Of a stretch of DNA of 64,000 nt, positions 54,357 to 64,000 are shown one piece after another. Source of the stretch: Paracyclopina nana (Eukaryota; Arthropoda; Copepoda; Cyclopoida; Cyclopettidae); the NCBI GenBank assembly GCA_019096065.1, contig JAGUCH010000003.1, positions 8,618,001 through 8,682,000 of the forward strand. Reading direction: 5' to 3'. The position numbers and the translations under genes are program-made. Under the pieces are notes generated by a model that had not been told where the DNA came from, did no database searches, and saw only the letters and a program-made list of their open reading frames with translations. The first letter of the stretch is position 1, and each line of letters opens with the position of its first letter.

Positions 54357-57300
54357 ATGATGTCCAAGCACAGTGGCTGCAGCAACTCCTCGGGCGCGTC
54401 GGGCAACAGCCCCGGGGGCGCCCTCGGGTGCGGAGGAAACGCGACCTCGCCAGTCAGACACAACCATCTCACCTACCAGCACGGCCATAGTTTCATTAAG
54501 AAGACGTTCCACAAGCCGACCAATTGCCACTACTGCGGTGACCTCCTCTGGGGCCTCATGGGCCAGGGGTACATTTGCGAAGGTGAGCCAGCTGCATGCT
54601 ATCGCGACACCATCATCACGTTTTTTCCAATTTGCAGTGTGCAATATCATTGTCCATGAGAAATGCTTGAAGACCGTGGCATTGCCTTGTGTTAGCATCG
54701 CTGCCACCCTCGTCAAGGTAATTTGGCAGCGGCCGATAATACGTAATTGACCAGCTTCTCTTCGTCCGCAGAATCCCGTTGCTCATGTGTGGTCAGATCG
54801 AACGCTTATCAAACGAAAGTTTTGCAATGTTTGCCGCAAGAAAATCGAAGACGTCATGGGTCTGTGCTGTGAAGGTAATTAAGAGTTTTATACACTTAAC
54901 ATGGCCTCGCTCAATGTATTATGCCTCGAATGCGCTGCAGTTTGTGACTACTTTGTCCATGATGCGTGCCAAGAGTTTGCCGTTCCCAACTGCGTGGAAA
55001 AAGCGACGTACGACGTGGCCAAGACCCTGATCGACGCCCGCCAGGGCACCGCGCATCACTTCCAGGAAGGCAACCTGCCCAACAACTCGAAGTGCGTCAA
55101 GTGCAAGAAAACGTGCTGGTCACCAGACTGCCTGACCGGCATGCGGTGCCAGTGGTGCGGCATGTCAGCACACTCATCATGCCTGCCAAACTTGCCAGCT
55201 TGCCAATCGGTTTGCCAATTTGGGCTCCTCGAGCCCATCTTCCTACCGCCGAACGCCATCTCGATTCCGAGGACGCAGCTCACCGAGGACAAGGTCATTT
55301 CAAAGAGCCATGCCCTGATGCAAGCGCGTAAGTACCACCACGTAAAATCACCACATAACACCATGTAGTACAAGTGGCATGCACCACAGCTATTCGGACG
55401 AGCATATCCGACGACTGGAGCAGCACGGGCTTCATGGAGGCTGCGGCCGAGCTGGAAAGTTCAACCAACATCGAGAAGGAAAAGGTCAAAGAGAAACGAG
55501 ACAAAGAAAGGCAAAAGGAGCGAGCTCGCGTCGAAAAGGAGAAGGAAAACGAGGACGGTAACTATAGAAAAAAAATCATGCACTCGGGAAAAAAATGCTC
55601 ATGGCAAATTGTTGTTCACTTAAGAAACCATCAAAGTGTACGACGGTTACGGAGCCCTGCGAAAGCGGCTCTTCAGGACCGTGACGGTGCACAAGATGTG
55701 CTCCAAGGACGAGCTCCTGTTGGCAGCGATGAGGGCCTTCATGGTGACGCAGGATTCGCGCAACTTTTACTTGCTAGACGTGTATTCAAGCTGCGACGGT
55801 GACAGGGAAGAGGAGATCGAAGATCCAACCCCGGTTATGGTAACCCACCCTCAAAACATCACCATCATCGTAATCTTCATTGCATCATTTCAGAGGCTGA
55901 AGCGGAAAGAGGGCCGAAGGCCGGCCGTCCTTCTCGGCCTCCGCGACAACGAGAACGACAGTGGGGTGATCAGGGTGTATGCACGACGGCTGCAAGTCTG
56001 CAGCCCCTCCCTCACGATCCCCGTGTCAAGCACAATCACCACTGAGCAAGTCATCAAGGAGGCCTTGGCCAGATTTCGCCTTGAGGACCAGGACGTGGCT
56101 TCATATCAACTCGTCAAGGTCACGCTGGAAGCTGGCAGAGGTATGACCAACGCCAATATGAGCTAACTAACATCATATCCTCTATTTATATTTCCAGTCA
56201 CGGAGACTGTCTTGAGCAATGACGACATTCCCTGGGAAGTTCTTAAACGACGAGGCCACGAATCAGTTCGGCTTATGGAGCTTACGCGGTGAGTTAGTTT
56301 TCTAAAAATGTCCTCAAAAGCTCAAATTTGATTCCTTGGCCACAGCTTCTACTTGGAGCTTCGCAAAGACCCCCATGGCCCCGAGGTGGCCATGTTCATT
56401 GGAAACCTACCCGCCAACTTGTCTCAGAAGCAGTACGAAACTTTACTCATGGAGTTCCTTGACGAAGGTATTTTCAAGCATTGATTTCCAATTTAAATAG
56501 TTGCTAACATTTCGCTCAAAGGATGCAAGTTTTCGTCAATTGGGCCCATCTACTACGAGTACGGCTCGATGGTGGTGACATTCGACAACTCTACGTCATC
56601 AGTGCAAGCCTTCGAACTCTTGAGGAACTCGTATTACGAAGAAAAGAAGCTACTCGGTACGTAAATATGCAGAAAACGTAAATGGCACTTACATTGATCT
56701 GGTGATCCTCCTCCCATCAGTGATGCTGCTGCCGACCGTGAAGCCGTCCATGCTTCCTCCAACGGTGTGTCCACTCCTAGTTTTCGTCAATGGCAAAAGT
56801 GGTGGAGGCCAAGGTCTTCAGCTTATCTCAAGCTTCAGGAAACTCCTGAATCCGCACCAAGTATTTGACTTGTGCCACGGAGGTCCTCTTTGTGGGTAAG
56901 ATTGGATTCCCTTTTGTTCACAACTTCTGAGAACTTTGTGCGTACAACCAAAACAAGTTTCAACTTGTTGCCTTACGTAAGTCTTACATCACAATCGAGG
57001 AGCGGTAATGGATAACTGGGTGACTTAACGCTTCGGTACAAACTCTTCTCGCCGACAGGATCACTTAATTCACTGTATTTATTAACCAACCGGAAAGGCG
57101 GAAACTGAATCTAAATTCTAAACCTTCATGGAGAAGTTTAACTGAATCACTAGTCACTACCCCTGCTCAGAAATCAGAATCTCAACTCACATAACCTAGT
57201 TAACAGAAACCAGATGATTTTGGAATAAAGTAGCCAGATAGTTTTCAAATAAGCCAGACTTTTTCAAAATACAACGAAAGCGAGCATGTTCATTTGAAAA

Positions 57301-60299
57301 AGCCATATTCTATACGAATCAATTCAAGATGCTTTAAAATTGCTGATATCGCCAAGCGCTTTTCCAAAAAATTCCGGCACTACCGACGAGGTAAATGCGA
57401 AATTTTGTCTGGCTACCCTGATCGTAAGAAGTGCCACGTACATCAGCTGTTTTCAGTTTTTTAAAATTAAAAAGAGATCAATTTATGATCCGAACTTGAA
57501 AGGTTTTTATCTCATCTTCGATTACAATCTTTTACAATCAAAAAGATTAAGTCTCATGATCTGGTAATATTTTTTACTTGAAGCTTTTTCAAGGATCTTA
57601 AGAATAATTTGGGAATTTTCGCTTAATGCCTGGTTTTCGATGTTGAAATTATGCCTTAAATTAAGTTGCTCGACGCCCGTTGTTTACTTTTGCGAATCTT
57701 GACTTGTCTTTGTTTTCAAATCCTCAGCGGTGAGCTTTTTAATAATTTTGCGATCTCGTCGTTTTCAGCTTGTACGTGTTCCGCAAGATTGAGAAGTACC
57801 GCATCCTCGTTTGCGGAGGCGACGGTACCATCGGCTGGGTGCTCCAGTGCCTGGACAACGTGGGCCAGGACTCGTTGTGTTCCAACCCACCTTGTGCCAT
57901 TGTGCCACTCGGCACAGGCAACGACCTCGCCCGCGTCCTCCGATGGGGCTCTGGCTACTCCGGCGACGAAGACCCCCTCGCTCTCTTGAGGGATGTCATT
58001 GAGGCCGAAGAAATCCGGCTGGACCGGTGGACCGTGGTTTTCCGGCCGCTCAGCGAGGACTCTGAAGGCCCCGATGGGCGGGTGAACGTCTCCAGCGCAC
58101 AAGCAAGCGAAGAGAACGCGCAAATCTTCGTCATGAACAACTACTTTGGCATCGGCCTGGACGCTGACTTGTGCTATGCCTTTCACACCGAGCGAGAGCA
58201 CAAGCCGCACAAGTTCAACTCTAGGCTACACAACAAGGGAGTCTACCTCAAGGTGGGCCTCCAGAAAATGGTCGGCCGGGGCCTCAACAAAGACCTCAGC
58301 AAGGAGATTTACCTCGAGGTCGATGGCAAACCGGTTGATCTTCCTTCGATCAAGGGCATTATCATTCTCAACATTATGAGGTTCAACCTTTTCTTCTTGA
58401 TTCTCTTTTTTATTTTCTATATCATTTGTTCATTACTGTAGTTGGGGATCTGGAGCAAACCCTTGGGGCGACGAGAAGGACGACAAATTTAGCAAGCCTA
58501 ATCATTGGGACGGGATGCTGGAAGTGGTCGGAGTGACTGGAGTGGTGCACCTTGGTCAGATCCAATCCGGACTGAAATCTGCCATCCGAATTATCCAGGT
58601 ATACCACATGCATGTTCTTGATGCTCTATTGCTAAAAGTTATGTATCAGGGGAGCCACATCAAGATCAAGACAAATACTGAAATTCCGGTTCAAGTGGAC
58701 GGTGAACCCTGGTTGCAACCTGCCGGCGACATCGTCGTGTTGAAGTCCGCTTTGAGGGTAACGACTTTTGCTCTCTTTTTACTAGTTTGGTTTCACTGCA
58801 TCATCATAAGCTAATGATATCTGGCTGCTTCGTCAATTTTGGTTTCTACAATTGTGGGTGGCAACCACCACATAGCTAGACCAGCTTTTTCAATAACAAC
58901 TTCTTTCCGCTTTCTCTCTCAATATGTTTTGCACTGTTTTTATGAACAGCAAAATGTTTAAACTGCTACGATGATCGTTCCTCTATTACATATTCTACTG
59001 CTACTATCTTGATGTGTAAAAAACTACTTTAGAATCATCATGATTAGCGCCCACTTCTATCAATGTCGGTCTTGGACAGATAAAAGAGACAAAAGTATCC
59101 ATGGTTTGACGGCTATGTAAAAAAATCCCCCACCTGAGCATGTAAAAGTAGAAAGCTCATCACGTTTAAATCCTCATATTTAGTGAGATGATTGTATTCA
59201 ATCTCGTACGGCGAGCCATTTCAAGGGCCGAGTTGCTTCATACTTCTTCTAATTTTTAACGATCACCCTCTCAAGCATCGGCGAACAGACGAGCTTCTTT
59301 TGTAAGCTGCCTGCCAACCAATTAGGATTGAACAGGCTTGTCAAGTGCATGGCTTTTGTTTCGCTCGATTCCATTAACTGACTGACTGACTGGGTTTCGG
59401 GGGCAAAATTGAAATCTAGGCTGACTTGCGAACGGTTCACTTCAAGGAGAAGGGGCCGGAAATCTCGACATGCTTTGTGTGAATGTACATGATTTTCCAG
59501 GCCACGATGTTGAAGAAGACCAAGATAAAGCGGCGCAACACCGAGTTTGGAGGCTACGTGACCTCCGGCTCCATCGGCCCGGGTCCTGGCGAAACGTGGA
59601 ATTAGAAATTATACAGTAATCATAGAGAGCATAGCAATCAATCCCTTGCAACGTCAAAGATGATGCAGCTACCTCAATAACAGGGTTAGGATCTGTTTTC
59701 ATCACTCTAAACTACTACTACAATACTACTTCAGCATTCATGCACAAAGAAATAACAACAGCATCGTGTTCAATGTTAAACAGCTCCAGAAAAGACCTCT
59801 TTTGTAAACCTCGCCAGTCAGAACTAATGAATACTACCCCCTTTTTTAGTTTCGCACTCAGAGATTCTGCTTTGCTTAAACATGAATGTAGAAGCTTACC
59901 TGTACTCTCAACAACCGCATGTATCCACATATATACTACCACAGACTTAAAATACTGATACCAACTCTCAGAAAATATTTTGAAACGAGACGACTCCCTC
60001 TCTTCTCTCTCTCAAGTCACACCCCACCAGCCGCGTTTGCGCGACGAGAGCCGATTACGCTTCTAAAACTGGTCTGATTTCAGGCCACTATGCTGAAGAA
60101 ACGTAAGCACAAAATCAAACGCAGAAACACGGAGCCAACAGTCAACCATCAGGTTGTGTTGTCGACGCCATCAAGTGGAGCTGCTCTTGGTGGGGGGATC
60201 ATGGGTGCCGACGGAGGGGACGGAACCATCCTGGAGCATCCGCCAAACATGAACTTGGCCGATATCTGTGACTCGCCAACGCATGCAACCGCTGTCTAG
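54357..60299 (+). CDS. DGKQ: Diacylglycerol kinase theta
   Basis: Fourteen common exons join in frame: 54357-54582, 54638-54717, 54772-54874, 54941-55327, 55369-55557, 55625-55839, 55894-56140, 56198-56288, 56346-56467, 56522-56656, 56721-56895, 57769-58380, 58442-58598 and 58650-58757. One of two last exons (59501-59605 or 60084-60299) ends the protein at 983 or 1020 residues. Three C1 domains (about 42-93, 107-155, 170-225) are followed by a Lys/Glu-rich helix and a Ras-associating domain (about 330-480). The DAGK catalytic domain has [12 protein letters not shown] and the ATP-binding GGDGT (673-677), then the accessory domain. Three C1s plus RA mark the theta type (C. elegans dgk-1). It turns diacylglycerol into phosphatidic acid and tunes Gq/Go and synaptic signalling. 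The exon 5 acceptor may lie 6 bases later. Confidence 0.94.
56896..57768 (+). other. DGK-theta intron 11 (873 bp)
   Basis: AT-rich intron, unusually long for this gene, with no supported exon. A GTCTGGCTACCCTG phrase near 57408 faintly resembles a hAT-type end, but there is no matching left end or target duplication. Confidence 0.5.
58758..59500 (+). other. DGK-theta intron before the first alternative last exon
   Basis: A 743-bp stretch without coding potential, AT-rich. No further alternative exon is recognised in it. Confidence 0.5.
59501..59605 (+). CDS. DGKQ: DGK-theta alternative last exon A
   Basis: A good acceptor (GATTTTCCAG) ends at 59500. The exon reads in the phase left by the exon ending at 58757. 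It encodes [15 protein letters not shown] followed by a Gly/Ser/Pro-rich tail ending GETWN and TAG at 59603-59605, 34 residues in all. Its first half is a clear duplicate of exon B, differing in a few residues. The tail has no similarity to exon B. Use of this exon needs its own cleavage site in the 59606-60083 interval. Confidence 0.8.
   Translation, partial: ATMLKKTKIKRRNTEFGGYVTSGSIGPGPGETWN
60084..60299 (+). CDS. DGKQ: DGK-theta alternative last exon B
   Basis: The acceptor CTGATTTCAG ends at 60083. The exon begins [17 protein letters not shown] in the same phase as exon A, continues with a Gly-rich segment, and ends PTHATAV and TAG, 71 residues in all. The basic start is shared with exon A and suggests membrane or nuclear-targeting charge at the kinase C-terminus. 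The final residues TAV resemble a class I PDZ ligand, which exon A lacks. Confidence 0.82.
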   Translation, partial: ATMLKKRKHKIKRRNTEPTVNHQVVLSTPSSGAALGGGIMGADGGDGTILEHPPNMNLADICDSPTHATAV

Positions 60300-61563
60300 A
60301 GAAGAAGAAGAACGACACCAACAATGTTGCATTTACGAACTAATACTATGATGTATCTTACTAGTGCTCATGCCGAAAAACCAATTCCTACGACATCAAC
60401 ACTCTTCTAGAGATCTGTAGGCATCACCACAAGGTTTATTCAAATTGTTAAATCCACACACAAACACACTTACGCACACTTTTTCGCGCCACTTGAACGA
60501 GTGGCGAGGATCTCTACGAACCGCGCGCAATTCGCTAAGGTAAACTATATATACATATACTGCTACATGACTACAAAAAAACCTCATCAACGACCGTACA
60601 ATTCATAGAATTGAATTTATGTGCAGCAATTTTTGTGCTGGTTGTCAAGCGAAATTATTGACTCATAAAGTTTAGGAATGATGATGAAGCCCTACGTGGC
60701 CACGACTGCTGCGGCAGCCTAAGCCCACCCAATTCTTTTTTATCACATTTCCCCCCTTGCTCTCACTTCTACACCAATATTTGGATGATTGAAAAATGCC
60801 GCAGAAGCGACCGTTTGCGTTTAAATCTTTGCTCTCGGGTGGAAAAGAGTGCATTTTCATATATGTTCCACCAACCACTTTCTATTTCGTTTTCGGCCCT
60901 CCCAACCACAGCTTAATTTTTAAAAGTTCTCTGCTCCACCTCTTATTTATAAAAAGAAGCAGCTATAGAGGTAAAAGGGAAAACTATTTTAATTGTGCTC
61001 AAAATCAAGCCCTCTTGAGCGTTCAATCTTCTTGTCAGTTTCCTGTTTTATATAAAAAAGAAAAATATGCAATTCAAATCACCTAAAAAATGATAACAGT
61101 ATATATACTACTATTTATCTATATAATTGTAAAAAAGCGCATGTATACATGTACGAGTGACAAAAATAAGCAGCAGCTGCAAATTCAATGTTGATGCATT
61201 TTTCTCATAAGCAACTACAGCTAAAGATGATTCTTCAACCGACAAATTGGGCTTTTCTAAGAAAACTGTCTGCAAAAAACTACGTACTGTTCGTATGAAA
61301 AAATTCGAGGCAGCTCCCATTAGTTATTTTTAGCGACACCACACACAAAAAGCCACACACACACACGGCGATCAAACGGAAATCATATTCTTTCTTGTAT
61401 GTGTCAGATTAAACTATGTAGTTAACTACATTACTATACTATTACAAAATATGCATACACTATACTAAAATCAAATTACTACTACAATACAACCTTATTG
61501 GCACAGTGCGCGCGCGACTGTCTGTTAATCATGTTGAAAATGTGTCTAATTGTGATGAATAAA
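60300..61563 (+). other. DGK-theta 3' UTR
   Basis: Non-coding, rich in CACA and ACTACTA words. AATAAA at 61558-61563 is the best cleavage signal and gives a long 3' UTR of about 1.26 kb. Confidence 0.5.
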
Positions 61564-64000
61564 AACCTCCATTTGTCAATGTCTGCTATGCTGCTTTCTG
61601 CTCTGGGGTAGGAAATTCTCGATTAATTGCAATATCAAGGCATCATCTTGCCTGCAACTAAGTGTTGTTATTATTCGAGGCTTTCTGGGGCAATATAACT
61701 TGGGGCCAAAAATGAATGCGAGCCCTCACCACGCGGAACATTCTCACAGGCTGTGCATCCTTAGCTACGCAACCTTTTGGCCTTTTTCAACGGATTCATG
61801 AAAAATTAACATATGTAAGCTTATCAAGGCCCTTGAAGTAGCAGCGACGGCAACTTTTAGAATGCAAAGTACGATGTGCGAGTCACTTTTGAGACATACG
61901 ATAACAATAAATAATTCATTCATTATTAATGATAAGACACATGGCGGTGCCCAGAGCCAAATTTCCTTTCATTCTCAAGCCCCATAACTTTTATTTTTCG
62001 TAAGTCTACGCATATTCAGTGAATCAACAGCAAGAAAAGAAAAACGGCACTTCTGCTTGCAGCCACATCAGATAAGAGACAATTGTGTATGCTGTTTCAA
62101 AAAATGTAAATGAGATGAAAAATCCGAAATCGCTTTTTGCTCGAAATTGTCAAATTTCTCATGCATTGAGGAATATATTCAGTAAAAAGAGAGGCCGAAA
62201 AAAGGAAGAGTCTTCCTCTCTTGCAGAAGAAGCGGCCTCGCGGCCTCTCTGAGTAGTCTCGCCATAGCCAAAGTTGGCCGTCGTCATCCACGACCTCCAG
62301 AATTCCGTGCTCGGCAGTCAAATAGTGGTTTACACAACGACAACAAGTATATGCACACAACGGAATATTTCTACATGTAGAACATCATATTCGGTAAGCC
62401 TCTCTTTATGGCACATAAAACGCTTTTCCCCCAACACCTCGAGGAAGTTTGGCAAATAAAAAATTCGGCTGTCTTATCATCAGATGGTTGAATAGACAGC
62501 AAAACCCCAGCAATCCGGTCGGCCCATTTTTGATCTGCCTTTGAGATAGCCTTGATGCGGATAAAGAACTAGGCGCAGTTTTATGTCTTTAACAAAACTT
62601 CCAGCCTTGACGAACTTTTACTAGCTTTTTTACAAGAGCAAAAGCATCCGCGACGGGCTCATTCGGACAGCTTGCTTTTGCCGGAATAGGAAACCGTCCA
62701 TCTGATGCATTTTGAAGTGAAACGAGCTGAAATGAAGTAATCTGTTGGTGTGTGGCCAATAATGCGCACGTGCTAAGTGACGCTCTTCATGTGCCCAATT
62801 CGAAAGAGGATTTTCTTTCATACCAGCCAACAGGGTTATTGATATACCTTCTAATGATGAAGGCAATTTGGCTTGCAGGGCTATTCAAAGGCAATAAGGA
62901 GAAGAGTAGGAGCAGTCAGTGCATGGCATCATTATTATACAATTGCATTAGGAGATCCATCTAAGAATTACCAAGAGAGCGAGCATCCACCAAAGTTTAA
63001 GGGCACAATGTTCAATTTGCAAGAAGTACTCAAAATATTGTCAAGTGTGTTGTAGTTGCTTTCTAAATTGGGAGTCATAATCTTGAAATGCCACGATGTT
63101 TATCTTAATACTGCTGCTCCACGAGATTGTGACATAAGTGCATCCAATCTTTTGTTGAGCATGGAAAAAGCACCCGGAAAATAGTTGTGCCATACATATA
63201 TATATTCAACCACCCATAAACATCAAAAGTATGTGGCCTATTCAAAACCGAAAGGAGCCGAGCTGAGGAGGAAACCTTTCTTGCAACTCACTGCTGAGAC
63301 TTTGAATCAAGGTTATTTCCCAAGGTGATTACATTTATAGCCGGAATGAGCATAGCGCGCTATGCTACCACAATGTATTGACGGGACTCTGTGCCACCTG
63401 CATCTGCTGCAAAGCTTTCCCCATTCGGAGGCCCATTTTTTACTGGAAACTTGTGGTGTCCTAATGACGACAGCAATAGTATGAGGAAGGAGTGGCAAAG
63501 GAGGCATCCTTTGCTGCTCCACAATATCGTCCCCGTCGTCGTCGTTCAACCTAAATGAGATGCGCCATCAAAAAGTGGGGAGAGATGAGATGGCTCCCGA
63601 CAAGAATCACGATTATGATGATGTACACCCATACATATCCAGTACACTACAGAGTGAGGGGCTCGAGAGACAAGTTGGCAGAGCCACAGTGGGGTTATCG
63701 GTGACGTCACTCGAAAGCCCCCAACAATGCCGCGCTGATTCCGTGCAATATTTATGCTTGCCTTCTGATTATCATGATTTTTGCGAATTTTGCGAGAGAG
63801 TTATTCACAGCGTTGAGCTAGGGTGATGATGGCTGCACATGAACTTTCGTTATGGGGCCTGTGATTTTTCCCCAGAGCGTGTGCAGAAAAAACGTGCTAA
63901 GAATACGCGATGAATTGTTGCCTGTTGTCAAACTTGGCCCCAGATAAGATCACCACTACATGCAACTCATTGACTCTGGATTCTCAAAAAGAAAGCCAAT
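61564..64000. other. Right flank, no gene assigned
   Basis: No supported exon. A minus-strand frame around 62210-62330 (EHGILEVVDDDGQLWLWRDY) looks somewhat protein-like, but I find no convincing splice partners or family match. Remaining frames appear random. The TATATATA tract near 63200 and the GC-richer part at 63500-63720 may belong to a gene beyond the window. Confidence 0.4.

Noticed and set aside
57220..57420. Possible hAT-type element in DGK-theta intron 11 (GTAGCCAGATAG ... GTCTGGCTACCCTG)
   Set aside because: The left end lacks the terminal CAGGG and no 8-bp duplication is present.
62097..62360. Minus-strand frame with EHGILEVVDDDGQLWLWRDY, faintly SH3-like
   Set aside because: The other minus-strand frame here reads equally well, the boundaries lack clear splice sites, and no neighbouring exons were found. 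Only mentioned as a possibility.

Overview
This window is animal nuclear DNA, most likely from an arthropod (an insect, crustacean or relative). Genes are split by short GT-AG introns of about 60-110 bp, mixed with a few multi-kilobase introns. The Vsx, syndecan, ERp60-type PDI, LRCH and DGK-theta proteins read closest to remembered arthropod members of those families. This placement comes from reading alone; no database search was possible. Gene models were built by hand by joining exons and checking that reading phase is preserved at every junction. All multi-exon models below close in frame.

Layout from left to right. The last exon of PDCD5 (+) opens the window. A three-exon Tyr/Arg/Ser-rich gene (+, 1405-2670) follows and converges with LRCH (-, 13362-3536; leucine-rich repeats plus calponin homology). 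LRCH is head to head with a PDIA3/ERp60-type protein disulfide isomerase (+, 14344-16052). A repeat-rich gap of about 4.7 kb separates this from Vsx (+, 20797-29846), a paired-like/CVC homeobox gene. Its 5.4-kb second intron holds an intronless minus-strand ORF that may be nucleoside-phosphorylase-like, and a cluster of short hAT-type elements with intact 8-bp target-site duplications. Next come an OXR1/NCOA7-type LysM-TLDc gene (+, 30881-33457), another short hAT-type element, and syndecan (+, 35779-37004). A repeat-rich stretch leads to a second paired-like homeobox gene of Prop type (+, 41482-47411). An EFHC (DM10) gene without EF-hands (+, 47837-50110) converges with an unrecognised zinc-finger gene (-, 52432-50289). 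That gene is divergent from DGK-theta (+, 54357-60299), which has two alternative last exons. The final 2.4 kb holds nothing I can assign.

How the genes relate. This is a set of unrelated conserved genes, not an operon or a dedicated system. The two homeobox genes lie in tandem about 11.6 kb apart, with two genes between them. Both carry the phase-0 intron before homeodomain residue 47 and long alanine runs typical of developmental transcription factors. The most interesting signals are the tandem alternative terminal exons of DGK-theta, a synuclein-like series of 11-residue repeats fused to a LysM/TLDc protein, a possible membrane-anchor exon inside the last LRCH intron, and several short transposons with intact target duplications or near-perfect hairpins.
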